Positions 1 to 9,381 are shown, counted from the stretch's first letter. The stretch: DNA of 64,000 bases from Brachybacterium sacelli (GCF_017876545.1 NZ_JAGIOD010000001.1:1550001-1614000); one strand, 5' to 3'. Numbers and translations are program-made. The notes: generated by a model not told the origin, from the sequence alone.

Positions 1-429
1 CTCGAGCACGTCGTCGCCGAGCTGTGGGGACCCCGGCATCCGGTAGGGCAGCAGCGGGGTGCTGCCCACCCGCATGACGAAGTACGGCGTCAGCGGCGGG
101 ATCGCACTTGCCCGGCTCCACGGCTCGGTGCAGGAGAACGCGGTCGCCTGCGGGGAGTGGACGTGGACCACGGCGTGATTCCCGCTGCTGCGACCGTAGA
201 AGCCGAGATGCAGCGGCGTCTCCTTGGAGGCTTTCGCGCCGCCCAGGACGGTGCCGCCCAGGGAGACCACGGCGAAGTCCGAGGGGTCGAGCGCGCCGAG
301 CGGCGCCCCGGTGCCGGAGACGAGGAGGCGGTCGCCGTCGCGGGCCGAGATGTTGCCGGAGGTGCCCGGGCTGAGGCCGGCGTCGACGAGGGCGCGCCCG
401 GCGGCGATGAGGTCGTCCATCACGGTCAT
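1..429 (-). CDS. otnC: Class II aldolase/decarboxylase, OtnC-like (3' end off window)
   Basis: The 143 visible residues form the N-terminal part of a class II aldolase/adducin fold; the gene runs off the left edge. Visible motifs are the phosphate-binding GNIS near residue 25, the SGTG loop, the catalytic-type KETPLH segment and a metal-binding HVHS motif. Its ATG overlaps the stop of the upstream DUF1537 kinase (ATGA), so the two are translationally coupled. In known pathways such a pair acts on 3-oxo-tetronate: the kinase phosphorylates it and OtnC decarboxylates the 4-phosphate to dihydroxyacetone phosphate. The substrate here is inferred from pairing. Fuculose- or ribulose-phosphate aldolase activity is the alternative. 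Confidence 0.78.
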   Translation of the reverse strand, partial: MTVMDDLIAAGRALVDAGLSPGTSGNISARDGDRLLVSGTGAPLGALDPSDFAVVSLGGTVLGGAKASKETPLHLGFYGRSSGNHAVVHVHSPQATAFSCTEPWSRASAIPPLTPYFVMRVGSTPLLPYRMPGSPQLGDDVLE

Positions 430-1655
430 CGCAGGGCCTCCCATGCCGACGTGAACAGGTCGGTGCTCCCGAAGTTCCCACTCTTCAGTGCGAGCGCGAC
501 GGTGCGGTCGCCGGATGCGGTGAGCGACCAGCACACCCCGGGGGCGATCTCGGGCCCGATGCGCAGTGCGGTGGCGCCCAGTGCGCCGACGACCGCTCCG
601 CTGGACTCGCCGCCCGCGACGATGAGCGCGGCGCTGCGACCGGAGCCGACGAGCTGCGCAGCTACGGCAGCGATGACGGCTTCGACGGTGGCGGCCGGGT
701 CGAGACGCTCCTCGGGACGCAGGATGTCGTCGCGGGAACGGGCGGCGCAGACCACGGGGATCGCGTCCTGGGGCTGGTCCTCGATCCAGCCGCTGACCTG
801 CTTTGCGGCGGCAGCGGTGTCGTCGGCGGCGGCTAGCACGTCGATCACGTGCACGGGCTGGTTGCGGGAGGCGTGCTCGATCTGAGCGAGGCTCCGGGAG
901 GAGACGCTGCCGCACAGCACGACGCGCCGCCCGGGATCGGGTGCGTGCCAGTCCTCGTCGCTGGCCGTCGGCCCCGGCATTCCCAGAGCCAGGCCTGATC
1001 CGCCGGAGACCAGGACGTCGTCGGCGACCGCTGCGCCGATGGTGCGCAGGTCCTCGTCGTCCTCCGTGTCGAGGACGATGTACGGAGCGTCGGCGGCATC
1101 GAGCGCGGTGCGCAGGGACGCCTCGCCGCCCGCGATGCGGCCGCGATGGATCTCGGTGACGTCGTGGACGCTCTGCGGGCGGAGCAGGTCGGCCACCCGC
1201 GACCGCGTCATGGGAGTGAGGGGATGGTGCCGCATCGACGAGTTCTCGAGCAGGTCCTCGCCGACGTAGAGATATCCCTCGCGGACCCGACGGCCGTTGG
1301 CCGGAAGCGCGGGGACCACGACGCTGCGCGGCGCATGAAGCATCTCGAGGGCGGCGTCGAGGATCGGGCCGATGGTGCCCTGATCGGTCGAGTCGAAGGT
1401 GGAGCAGTACTTCACGTAGAACTGCTCGGCACCCCAGCGCTGCAGCCTGGCCAGGGCGGCACGTGAGCGGGCCACCGCCTCGGCGACCGGTGCGGTGCGA
1501 GTCTTCAGGGCGATCACCACGGCATCGACCGTGCGCAGCTGCTCCGGGGAGAGCTCGGAGTCCTCGATCGTGACGAGCACCCGATGTCCCGAAGCGCGCA
1601 GCATCATCGCCAGATCCGTCGCGCCTGTGAAGTCGTCGGCCACTGCTCCGAGCAT
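426..1655 (-). CDS. otnK: Four-carbon acid sugar kinase, DUF1537 family (OtnK-like)
   Basis: A 409-residue protein of the length normal for DUF1537 kinases. The N-terminus carries the family signature AVADDFTGATDLA and the C-terminal nucleotide-binding part has VAGGESSGAV. The family phosphorylates 3-oxo-tetronate or threonate/erythronate with ATP in the cytoplasm. I chose the ATG at 1655 because a GGAG sits about 7 bases upstream and the signature follows at once; an in-frame ATG at 1694 would add 13 unconserved residues. It is followed, with ATGA overlap, by the class II aldolase, which fits the OtnK-OtnC pathway. The dehydrogenase that would make the 3-oxo acid is not obvious unless it is the divergent oxidoreductase at 1849. 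Confidence 0.85.
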   Translation of the reverse strand: MLGAVADDFTGATDLAMMLRASGHRVLVTIEDSELSPEQLRTVDAVVIALKTRTAPVAEAVARSRAALARLQRWGAEQFYVKYCSTFDSTDQGTIGPILDAALEMLHAPRSVVVPALPANGRRVREGYLYVGEDLLENSSMRHHPLTPMTRSRVADLLRPQSVHDVTEIHRGRIAGGEASLRTALDAADAPYIVLDTEDDEDLRTIGAAVADDVLVSGGSGLALGMPGPTASDEDWHAPDPGRRVVLCGSVSSRSLAQIEHASRNQPVHVIDVLAAADDTAAAAKQVSGWIEDQPQDAIPVVCAARSRDDILRPEERLDPAATVEAVIAAVAAQLVGSGRSAALIVAGGESSGAVVGALGATALRIGPEIAPGVCWSLTASGDRTVALALKSGNFGSTDLFTSAWEALR

Positions 1656-1737
1656 GGCGTCTCCTCTCTGGCGGACTGTGTGCCCGTGAACCATCGGTCA
1701 CTCGAGCCGAGCCGGCTACGAGGTCCCGCCGATCCTC

Positions 1738-1783
1738 TCACACCTCTACGGATCAGTGTGAATCTGCGGTTCGATAGTTGACA
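1738..1783. promoter_or_regulatory. Divergent control region between kinase and SAF oxidoreductase
   Basis: The 193-base divergent gap (1656-1848) holds a perfect inverted repeat TCACAC (1738-1743), 12 bases, GTGTGA (1756-1761), and a -35-like TTGACA at 1778-1783 for the rightward gene, without a convincing -10. The repeat would suit a dimeric repressor such as a GntR protein, but no such regulator is encoded beside it in the window. This is pattern evidence only. Confidence 0.35.
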
Positions 1784-1848
1784 TTCCTGGAATCTCTGCC
1801 AGTGTTGTCCCGGTCTTGATCCATCCACCACGACAGTGAGGGCCGACG

Positions 1849-3222
1849 GTGCTCCTTCCACATCCCGACCGCGACCGATCGCCGATCCGCGTTGCGCTCA
1901 CCGGCGCGAACGGTGGGTACGGCCGCACCTTCCTCGCCCAGGTCACCCGTACTCCCGAGCTCATCCCGGCGGTGCTGGTCGATCCTGACGTCGACGGGGT
2001 GCTCGCCATGCTCACCGAGCTCGGCCTCGCCGCGCGAGCCCTCGTCTCCGAGGCGCCCACGCGCACCGCCCAGATCGTCGCCGACGGCGGCATCGCCCTG
2101 GTGAGAAGCGCTGACGCGATCGCGTGGGGCGTGCTCGATGTGCTCGTGGAGGCATGCGGGAAGGTGCCCCAGGGAACGGCTTATGCCGCCGCCGCCATTG
2201 ACAACGACACGCACGTGGTCATGGTCAGCAAGGAGGTGGACACGGTCGCGGGAGTCGCCCTCCACGCCCGCGCTGTGGCCGGTGGTCTCAGCTATCTCCC
2301 CGGTGACGGCGATCAGCCCGCGAACCTGCTGCGCATGCTCGACTGGGTGTCGGCGGTGGGGCTCGACATCGTCGCCATCGGCAAGGCGGGGGAGTACGAC
2401 CTGCAGTTCGACCCCGTGAGCGGGAAGCTCACCCAGGCGGGCGAGACGATCGACGCGCCCTCGCTGCGGGACCTGCTCACCCTCGGTGACGATGTCCACG
2501 AGACGCTGGAGCAGCGCGCCCAGGCGGCCTCTGAGCTCAAACGCGCCGCCGCGGCCGACTCCTGCGAGATGACCGTCGTCGCCATGCGCACGGGCGCCTC
2601 GGCGGACACCGAGGCGATGCACTACCCGGTCGCGCGCATCGACGAGCTGGCCGACATCTACGCCTCCCGCGAGCACGGCGGACTCGTCGGCACCGACGGC
2701 GCCGTCGACGTGTTCAGCGCTCTGCGGCTGCCCGGCGAGGCGAGCTTCGCGGGCGGGGTCTTCGCCGTGGTCCGCACCGGCGACCCCGTGACCTGGGAGG
2801 TGCTCCGCGCGAAGGGGCATGTGCTCAGCCGCGATGGCCGATACGCCTGTGTCTACTGGCCCTACCACTACATGGGGGTGGAGACCCCGCTGACCGTGCA
2901 CGCCGCGGTCGATCGAGCTCCCGCTCCGTCGCCCCGAGCGACGACGGTGCTCGCCGCCCGCGCGGTCCGCGATCTGCCCAAGGGTGACGTGCTCGCGGTG
3001 CGCGGTCACCACCACGAGATCGACGGTGCCGCACCCGTGATGCTGGGCGTGAGCACCGAGGCGGCCGCCTACTACCTCCTGGACGGGGCGCGTCTGGTGC
3101 GAGACGTACCCGCCGGAGAGCTGATCCGCGAGAGCGACGTCGAGGGGCTCGACCCTCTCGCCCGCGACCTCCACCGCGAAGGCCGCGCCCTGACCCCTGC
3201 GACCCGAGACGTGACGCGATGA
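1849..3222 (+). CDS. SAF-domain homoserine-dehydrogenase-like oxidoreductase (COG4091/DRL type)
   Basis: A 457-residue protein starting at GTG. It has a Rossmann nucleotide-binding motif GANGGYG at residues 19-25, a homoserine-dehydrogenase-like catalytic region, and a C-terminal SAF domain from about residue 365 (ARAVRDLPKGDVL). The family includes DRL of Brucella, which makes methylerythritol phosphate, but most members are uncharacterised. The divergent kinase/aldolase pair and the downstream carboxylate carrier suggest it oxidises or reduces an acid sugar or branched polyol derivative; this is inference. It is followed after 58 bases by the MatC-like transporter, probably in one transcript. 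It is not expected to be a true homoserine dehydrogenase because it lacks threonine-pathway neighbours. Confidence 0.75.
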   Translation: MLLPHPDRDRSPIRVALTGANGGYGRTFLAQVTRTPELIPAVLVDPDVDGVLAMLTELGLAARALVSEAPTRTAQIVADGGIALVRSADAIAWGVLDVLVEACGKVPQGTAYAAAAIDNDTHVVMVSKEVDTVAGVALHARAVAGGLSYLPGDGDQPANLLRMLDWVSAVGLDIVAIGKAGEYDLQFDPVSGKLTQAGETIDAPSLRDLLTLGDDVHETLEQRAQAASELKRAAAADSCEMTVVAMRTGASADTEAMHYPVARIDELADIYASREHGGLVGTDGAVDVFSALRLPGEASFAGGVFAVVRTGDPVTWEVLRAKGHVLSRDGRYACVYWPYHYMGVETPLTVHAAVDRAPAPSPRATTVLAARAVRDLPKGDVLAVRGHHHEIDGAAPVMLGVSTEAAAYYLLDGARLVRDVPAGELIRESDVEGLDPLARDLHREGRALTPATRDVTR

Positions 3223-3280
3223 CGCCCCACATCCCCTCTCGGACGTCCCGCACGATCCCTCAGAGCCGAAGGAGGCTCGC

Positions 3281-4633
3281 ATGAGCATCGAGATCATCGC
3301 CCTCATCGGACTGGTCGCCGTCTTCGCGATCTCCGCCCTGCGCAACGTCCACATGGGCGCCCTCGCCCTCGTCTTCTCCTTCATCGTCGGCATCTTCGTC
3401 GTGGGGGAGGGGCTCGAGGACGTGCTGGGCGGGTTCCCCGTCGACGCCCTCATCATCCTGCTGGGGATCACCTACCTCTTCGGCCTCGCCCACGAGACCG
3501 GGACGATCGACTGGCTGGTGGACCGCTCCCTGGCACTCATCGGGGACCGCGTCGCGCTGCTGCCGTGGGGTCTCTGGGCCGTCGCCACGCTCGTCGCCTG
3601 CCTGGGCACCTCGCACGCCGCCTTCGCGGTGGTGCCGATCGCCATGTCGCTCGCCCACAGCCATCGGATCAACTCCACCATGATGGGCATCGCCATGAGC
3701 TCGGCCATCGTCGGCGGTGCGCTCGCGCCGACGAGCATCGTGGGCATCACGGTCATGTCCGTGGCTCGCTCCGCGGACATCCCGTACAACCCCGGCCTGA
3801 TGTTCGCGCTGTCCATCGGCATCAACGCCCTGGTCGTCGCCGTCGCCTTCTTCCTGTTCGGCGGTCGCGAGCTGCTCGGCCGAGCCCGCGCGGCCGACGC
3901 GACCCGGACGTCCGGTTCCGACTCTGCCACCGGAAGCGGCGACGGCAGCGGGGGCGGGGGCGTCGCCGTGGCACAGCACGTCGAGGCCCCCGCGACCACG
4001 GAGCGCGCACCGCTCGCGGCGATGCAGCTGCTGGTGCTGGTCTCGATCCCGCTGCTGGTCATCTCGTTCTTCCTACTGACCCTCGCCGAGGTGGACATCA
4101 ACCTGGGCGTGGTGGCTCTGACCATCGCCGTGGTGATCGCCCTGATCGATCCGACGATCGGCAAGACGGCGATGAAGCGGATCGACTGGAGCACGATCCT
4201 GCTGCTCGGTGGCATCATCACCTACGTCGGGGTGCTCACCCGCCTCGGCGCCATCGATCAGCTCGGCGAGGCGGCCAGGTCCGTCAGCTCCCCGCTGATC
4301 GCCGCCCTGGTGATCTGTGTGGTCGGGGCCCTGGTCTCCGCCTTCGCCTCGACGATCGGCATCATCGGCGCCCTGGTCCCGCTCGCGGTGCCGCTGCTGG
4401 TCCCCGGAGGCGGGTTGGAGATGACCGGCTTCATCTACGCCCTGGCGATCTCCGCCTCCCTCGTGGACTGCGCACCGTTCGGCACCACCGGCGCGACGAT
4501 CGTGGCCTCCACCGTGGAGGAGCATCGCGCCACGGTGAACCGGAACCTCACCCGCTGGGGCCTGTCCATGGTCATCATCGGACCGGTCGTCACCCTGGCG
4601 ACGATGGTGGTGCCGTTCGCGGTCGCGGGGTAG
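3281..4633 (+). CDS. MatC/SLC13-like carboxylate transporter
   Basis: A 450-residue polytopic membrane protein. About eleven hydrophobic segments are split by a long Gly/Ser-rich hydrophilic loop at about residues 200-250 (SGSDSATGSGDGSGG). The N-terminal half resembles the dicarboxylate carrier MatC N-terminal domain (RNVHMGALAL, then a re-entrant-like SHAAFAVVP). The ion-transporter superfamily moves di- or monocarboxylates with H+ or Na+. A good ribosome-binding site (GAAGGAGG) precedes the ATG. Its position after the SAF oxidoreductase and near the acid-sugar kinase suggests it imports the sugar acid used by the cluster. The substrate is not readable from sequence. Confidence 0.75.
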   Translation: MSIEIIALIGLVAVFAISALRNVHMGALALVFSFIVGIFVVGEGLEDVLGGFPVDALIILLGITYLFGLAHETGTIDWLVDRSLALIGDRVALLPWGLWAVATLVACLGTSHAAFAVVPIAMSLAHSHRINSTMMGIAMSSAIVGGALAPTSIVGITVMSVARSADIPYNPGLMFALSIGINALVVAVAFFLFGGRELLGRARAADATRTSGSDSATGSGDGSGGGGVAVAQHVEAPATTERAPLAAMQLLVLVSIPLLVISFFLLTLAEVDINLGVVALTIAVVIALIDPTIGKTAMKRIDWSTILLLGGIITYVGVLTRLGAIDQLGEAARSVSSPLIAALVICVVGALVSAFASTIGIIGALVPLAVPLLVPGGGLEMTGFIYALAISASLVDCAPFGTTGATIVASTVEEHRATVNRNLTRWGLSMVIIGPVVTLATMVVPFAVAG

Positions 4634-4710
4634 TTCGCAGGTGACAGCGCCGGCGAACGCCGGGACATCGCACGGGACGGCTCACTCGTGGCGAGTCCCC
4701 GGTCGTGGAG

Positions 4711-6252
4711 TCACCCGATCTCGGCCATGGGCAGCGGCGCGGCGTCAGGATGCTCCGTGGCGTAGTAGGGGCCGGCCCTCCCAGTGCGAAGCCGCTGACG
4801 CAGCGCGGTGACCCACCAGAGGGCGGCCAGTGCCATGAACCCCGCGAAGACCATCCAATTGCCCGCGAACGCAGGCAGGAGAATCAGTGCGGCCTCGACG
4901 ATCAGGAAGACTGCCAGGCTGATGAAGAGCAACGGGAGGCGCGCTCGACCGAGGTTGAAAGTTCCGGGATCGGCTTCTGGGATGCGGCCGCGGAACGACG
5001 CGATGATCAGGGCGATGGTCTGCAGCACGTAGCAGGTGAAGAAGGCCAGCGTCGCGATCCCCAGGAAGTAGTTGAAGGCCCGCTCGTTCACGAGTGCGGA
5101 CAGCAGGAGCAGGACGGAGACGGCGCCCAACGTGAGGACCGACGTGGAAGGAACCTTCCGCTTCGGGGCGATATGACGCAGTGAGCGCGAGAAGGGCATC
5201 ATGTTGTCCCGCGACAACGAGTAGAGCAGTCGCGTGCCGACCAGGACGTTCGCCAGGAGGCACACGAGGATGTTGGTCAGGGCGATGGCGATCACCAGCT
5301 TCGAGAAGCCAGGCCCGAGCTGCTGGGAGATGATTTCGTCGATGGGGGCGGACGAGCCGGCGATCCCCTCCGGGTCCCGGATCGCCAGCACGTAGACGAG
5401 ATACATGGCGAACTCGATCACGCAGGACGCGATGAACGCGTTGAACATGGTCCTCGGGATCACGCGGCGTGCATCCTTGGTCTCCTCGGCGACGTCGGCG
5501 ACGGCTTCGACCCCGACGAGGCCGAAGAACGGACCGAGCGCCGCGGCGAACCACGCGACGACGTACGGCGTCGCCGAGGCGTCCGCCGGCGGCTGGAACA
5601 GCGTGGACAGGGGCTGTGCGCGATCGGGCAGGAAGATCAGGATCGCCGCGATCACCAAGGTGAGACCGACAGTCACCAGGATCTCGAGTCCTACCCCGAT
5701 GTTGTTGATGAAGGTCGCCAGGCGCACGCGATAGGCGTTGATCAGGACGCAGCTGATGACGACGCCGACGGCGATGAGGATCTGGCGAGGCTGAGTGAGG
5801 CTCAGTCCGAGCACGTTGCCGAGATACCCGGCGAAGACGTAGCCCAGGCTGGTCATCCCGCTCACCCAGCCGACCAGTGCGGCGAAGCCGGTGAACCATC
5901 CGAACGTCGAGCCGTTGAGGCGGCTGGTCCATTGGTACGAATACCCGGAGAGCGGCAGCTTCGCCGCGATGTCGGCAGCGATGAGCGTCCACAGGAGGAA
6001 CACCGGGATGGCGAGGAACAGCGTCCAGATGAATGGCGCTCCGGCGGACTGATACCCGGGTCCGAAGCCGGAGAAGACGGCCGTGGTCGCGCTGATGGTC
6101 GAGAAACCGATCGCGAACGAGGCGATCTTCCCGACGGAACGATCGAGCTTCTGCTCGTACCCGAACTCGGCCAGGCGGGCGTCCTCGTCCTGCGCGGACG
6201 GCGGTGTCTCGGGGGCAGGGGAGCGGTCCGGGCTGGGCGCGGGCTGGGGCAT
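4711..6252 (-). CDS. APC-superfamily amino acid/polyamine permease
   Basis: A 513-residue protein with about twelve transmembrane segments after a 30-residue Pro-rich hydrophilic N-terminus. The segment LDRSVGKIASFAIGFS and the Gly-rich FSGFGPGYQSAG helix break are typical of the APC amino acid-polyamine-organocation family, with closest feel to GABA/choline-type permeases. An AGGAG lies 6-10 bases before the ATG. It lies 130 bases downstream of the LysR gene on the same strand and could be read through from it or from its own promoter in 6253-6382, where I see no clear site. It faces the MatC-like gene tail-to-tail. Substrate unknown. Confidence 0.85.
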   Translation of the reverse strand: MPQPAPSPDRSPAPETPPSAQDEDARLAEFGYEQKLDRSVGKIASFAIGFSTISATTAVFSGFGPGYQSAGAPFIWTLFLAIPVFLLWTLIAADIAAKLPLSGYSYQWTSRLNGSTFGWFTGFAALVGWVSGMTSLGYVFAGYLGNVLGLSLTQPRQILIAVGVVISCVLINAYRVRLATFINNIGVGLEILVTVGLTLVIAAILIFLPDRAQPLSTLFQPPADASATPYVVAWFAAALGPFFGLVGVEAVADVAEETKDARRVIPRTMFNAFIASCVIEFAMYLVYVLAIRDPEGIAGSSAPIDEIISQQLGPGFSKLVIAIALTNILVCLLANVLVGTRLLYSLSRDNMMPFSRSLRHIAPKRKVPSTSVLTLGAVSVLLLLSALVNERAFNYFLGIATLAFFTCYVLQTIALIIASFRGRIPEADPGTFNLGRARLPLLFISLAVFLIVEAALILLPAFAGNWMVFAGFMALAALWWVTALRQRLRTGRAGPYYATEHPDAAPLPMAEIG

Positions 6253-6382
6253 GACACTTCTCCTGGCTTCATCGCGGGGATCCGGAGGCCGTTCTGCGAA
6301 CGGCCGTGCGAAGAAGTGAACTCGGCGGCTTCCTGCCGGGGAAGGTCGAAGGCGTGATGGACTGATCAGCGGGGCTTATCGA

Positions 6383-7279
6383 TCACGGCTGATAGGTGAC
6401 GTGTCGACGCATGTGCTCGAGCAGCCGCTCGGTGGACAGCCCGATCCGCTCCGGTGCCCAGGCGAGTGCGGTGTAGCTGACGGGCCGGTCGATGATCGGC
6501 ACGAAGGTGACGCCCGGCCGGTCGTACAGGCGGACCATCGAGGAGGTGGTGAAGCTCAGCCCGACGCCGCGGGAGACGTAGGTGGTCTCCTCCTCGTAGG
6601 TGGCGGCTTCCGCCGCGATGATCGGGGGCTCGCGACGGGCGTCCGCGGCGTACCAGTACTCGCGCCACCCTCCGGCGGACTCCGGGGCCACCACGATCGG
6701 TTCGTCGAGAAGCTCTTCGATCCTCAGCTCCCCGCGCGAAGCCAGGCGGTGGTTCCGTGGAAGGCAGGCGACCCAGGACTCTTCGTCGACGACGGCGTAC
6801 TCGATACCCGGCAGGTCGACAGGAGGACGCAGCAGTGCGATATCCACGGCGCCGGAGGCGAGGCCGGCGCTCGGATCGGTGAAGTCGAACTCCTGGGTCT
6901 CGATCGTCACTCCGGGGAACGCGTGTTCCGCCCCCTCGAGCAGGTCGAAGAGCAGGTCTGCTCCCGTGCCGATCAGGTAACCGATGCGAACCGGGGCGTC
7001 GTCCACCAGCATCGCTCCGGCGTCGAGCGCGGCATCGACTTCGGCGAGCGCTCGCTGGACGTGCGGGAGCCACTGGCTGCCGATGTCGGTGAGCGCGACC
7101 GACCGGGTGTTGCGATCGAACAGTCGCTCACCCACGAGCCGTTCGAGCTTCTGGATCGCCCCGGAGAGGGCGGGCTGGGTGATGAAGAGCTGCTCCGCCG
7201 CGTGCCGGTAATTGAGCTCCGTCCCGAGCACGGCGAAGTAGCGCAGCAGGCGCAGGGTGATGCCGGGGAATGACGACAC
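6383..7279 (-). CDS. LysR-family transcriptional regulator
   Basis: A 298-residue protein of standard LysR length. An N-terminal winged helix-turn-helix (residues about 5-65: LNYRHAAEQLFITQPALS) is followed by a two-lobed periplasmic-binding-protein-like effector domain. It is divergent from the yjbQ-kinase-isomerase operon, with a candidate LysR-type inverted repeat between them, so it most likely activates that operon and represses itself. The APC permease downstream on the same strand could be a second target. The effector is unknown, probably a pathway sugar phosphate. Confidence 0.9.
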   Translation of the reverse strand: MSSFPGITLRLLRYFAVLGTELNYRHAAEQLFITQPALSGAIQKLERLVGERLFDRNTRSVALTDIGSQWLPHVQRALAEVDAALDAGAMLVDDAPVRIGYLIGTGADLLFDLLEGAEHAFPGVTIETQEFDFTDPSAGLASGAVDIALLRPPVDLPGIEYAVVDEESWVACLPRNHRLASRGELRIEELLDEPIVVAPESAGGWREYWYAADARREPPIIAAEAATYEEETTYVSRGVGLSFTTSSMVRLYDRPGVTFVPIIDRPVSYTALAWAPERIGLSTERLLEHMRRHVTYQP

Positions 7280-7293
7280 GGCTCCTCCTCATT

Positions 7294-7310
7294 GATAACC
7301 GTTGCTTATC
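7294..7310. promoter_or_regulatory. Candidate LysR operator
   Basis: Perfect inverted repeat GATAA-N7-TTATC (17 bases, with a T-N11-A core) in the 117-base gap between the divergent lysR (start 7279) and yjbQ (start 7397). Size and place match a LysR recognition site. It sits 15 bases from the lysR start, as expected for autorepression. Binding is inferred. Confidence 0.5.
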
Positions 7311-7396
7311 TACTCATCGTAGCTTCGGCTTTCCGGCGACTCCACACGTGCCTCCACGATGGTCGCCCCAGCCCGACTACGGAGGAGGCCAGCACT

Positions 7397-7891
7397 GTGA
7401 GCCACAGCAGCTCGATCACTCGCACCACCCCAGCCCGCCAGGAGTTCTTCGACGTCACCGACGAGGTCGTCGAACTCGTGCGTTCCAGTGAGGTCTCCCG
7501 CGGGATCGTCCTGGCCTATACCCCGCACACGAGTTGCTGCGTGCTGCTCCAGGAGGAGTCGGAGGACACGACGTATTTCGGCACCCAGCTGATCCTGCAG
7601 GACACCCTCAACGTCCTCGCACGGATCGCACCACCCGTCCGGCACGAGGGCCAGTACCTCCATCCCGGCCCGATTCACGTCAAGAACGCCGCGGATCTGC
7701 GCGATGAACTGCCCGAGTGGGGTCTGAACACCGACGGGCACATCCTCTCCTCGATCCTCGGGCGCTCGGAGTCCATCCCGATCGTCGACGGGGAGCCGCT
7801 GCTGGGCGAGTTCGGGCGCGTCTACTTCGGGGACCTTGACAGCGTCCGGTCGCGGACCCGGACGATCCACCTCCAGATCGTCGGTGGCTGA
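7397..7891 (+). CDS. yjbQ: YjbQ/UPF0047 family protein
   Basis: A 164-residue protein of the YjbQ (secondary thiamine-phosphate synthase) family, with the conserved YTPHTS motif and the C-terminal DGHILSSILG...PIVDG stretch. The GTG at 7397 is preferred: GGAGGAGG lies 7 bases upstream, whereas a longer frame starting at 7292 would overlap the control region. Members show weak thiamine-phosphate synthase activity, but their true role is unsettled. It is the first gene of an operon with a FGGY kinase, two isomerase-like proteins and an SDR, ending 2 bases before the kinase start, so a role tied to sugar metabolism is possible. The operon has no other thiamine gene. Confidence 0.85.
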   Translation: MSHSSSITRTTPARQEFFDVTDEVVELVRSSEVSRGIVLAYTPHTSCCVLLQEESEDTTYFGTQLILQDTLNVLARIAPPVRHEGQYLHPGPIHVKNAADLRDELPEWGLNTDGHILSSILGRSESIPIVDGEPLLGEFGRVYFGDLDSVRSRTRTIHLQIVGG

Positions 7892-7893
7892 CC

Positions 7894-9381
7894 GTGCGCA
7901 TCTACGCGGTCGACGTCGGGACGACGAACCTCAAGGTCGTGCTGTACGACGAAGAGCTCAGACGACTCGCGGCGGCTACGACACCGGCGGTCTACGACCG
8001 GGAGGGCCTGCGGGTCGAGTACGACCCCGATCGGCTCTTCCGCGCGATCGTCGACCTCATCCGAGAATGCGCGCGCGGCGACGACGAGGCCTCGAGGTCG
8101 GCACAGGAGGATGCAGTGATCGTGCTGACCGGCCAGGCGGAGTCCTTCGTCCTCAACGACGCCCGAGGCTCTCCGGTCCGGCCGGGACTCTCGTGGCTCG
8201 ACGACCGGGCCTCGGTGCAAGCCGCAGAGATCGCCGAGGAGTTCGGCCCCGATGCAGCCTTCGCGGTCACAGGTCAACCGTTCCCGTCCTCGACGTGGCC
8301 CGCATCCAAGCTCTCGTGGCTGTCCCAGAACGAACCGGCGTCGCTCGGGACGGCGAGCTCGGTCCTGATGATCAAGGACGACCTGGTGCGTCGGTTCACG
8401 GGGGCGGCTCAGGGCGAAGCGACGACCCGCGGTTTCACCTACTTTTGGAACGTCCGGGACAAGACGTACTGGGCGCCGATGCTCGACTACTGCGGCATCT
8501 CGGAACAGGCCCTGCCTCCGGTGCTTCCCGCGGGCACCGATGCCGGCCCGATCCGCCCCGAGGTCACGGCTCTGCTGCCGAACGCGGCTTCGTATCGACT
8601 CAACGTCGGCGCGCTGGACCATTTCTGCGCGATGATCGGCACTGGGTCGTATGCCCCAGGAGCCGTCAGCGAATCGGCGGGCACCGTGCTCTCGCTCTCC
8701 CTCCTCGATCCGGACTGGACCTTTGACGAGAAGCGTCGCACCTCCTTCCACGAAGGGCTCGGGAGGGAGGACATCGTGCTCTTCGACGGCGTGGACGGGG
8801 GAGGGGCAGCCCTCGACTGGTTCCTCCGGTCGGGCCTCGGCGGGATGGACTACGCAGCGCTCGAGAAGGCGCTCGCCGGGCGGGGCGACATCGAGGCTCA
8901 CGCTCCCCTGTTCCTGCCGTATCTCACGGGGGTGAACCCGCCGGACTACTTCGAGGACGCCAAGGGGGCCTTCGTCGACCTCGTCTTCGCGCACGACGGG
9001 ATCGACATGGCCTACGCGGTCGAGGAAGGGGTTGCCCATCTGCTGCGCCGCACCCTCGCGCACCTGGGCACGCGGCCGATCCACGAGATCGTCTCGACCG
9101 GTGGTGGGACGGCGTCCGCGTTCTGGACGCAGCTGAAAGCAGACGTGTGCGGAATCGACATCGTCGTCCCTGCCGCCCCGGAGGCCACCTGCCGCGGCGC
9201 CGCCGTCCTGGCCCTCGTCGCCGCCGGACGGCTCGACCATCACACCGACGCGAACTCTCTGAATCCCCCGGCCCGTAGGCGATACGAGGCTTCAGCCGGG
9301 CCGGTGCGCGACCAGCGCTATCGACGGTTCCAGGAGCTGCTGGGCCGTCTCTTCCCACCCCACGACACGGAGGTCCGATGA
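7894..9381 (+). CDS. FGGY-family carbohydrate kinase
   Basis: A 495-residue GTG-initiated sugar kinase with two actin-like ATPase domains. The N-terminal phosphate-1 loop is DVGTTNLKVVLYD (residues 6-18) and the C-terminal adenosine loop is STGGGTASAFWTQLKADV. Length and motifs fit the xylulokinase/gluconokinase/erythritol-kinase group. ATP-dependent phosphorylation of a pentose, tetrose or their polyol/keto forms is expected. It starts 2 bases after yjbQ and overlaps the next gene (ATGA), so it is in the operon core. The downstream triosephosphate-isomerase-like gene favours a short-chain keto-sugar such as erythrulose, but this is inference. Confidence 0.9.
   Translation: MRIYAVDVGTTNLKVVLYDEELRRLAAATTPAVYDREGLRVEYDPDRLFRAIVDLIRECARGDDEASRSAQEDAVIVLTGQAESFVLNDARGSPVRPGLSWLDDRASVQAAEIAEEFGPDAAFAVTGQPFPSSTWPASKLSWLSQNEPASLGTASSVLMIKDDLVRRFTGAAQGEATTRGFTYFWNVRDKTYWAPMLDYCGISEQALPPVLPAGTDAGPIRPEVTALLPNAASYRLNVGALDHFCAMIGTGSYAPGAVSESAGTVLSLSLLDPDWTFDEKRRTSFHEGLGREDIVLFDGVDGGGAALDWFLRSGLGGMDYAALEKALAGRGDIEAHAPLFLPYLTGVNPPDYFEDAKGAFVDLVFAHDGIDMAYAVEEGVAHLLRRTLAHLGTRPIHEIVSTGGGTASAFWTQLKADVCGIDIVVPAAPEATCRGAAVLALVAAGRLDHHTDANSLNPPARRRYEASAGPVRDQRYRRFQELLGRLFPPHDTEVR

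Noticed and set aside
1753..3471. 572-codon frame on the minus strand
   Set aside because: Shadow of the SAF oxidoreductase gene, which has clear Rossmann and SAF motifs in the other strand.
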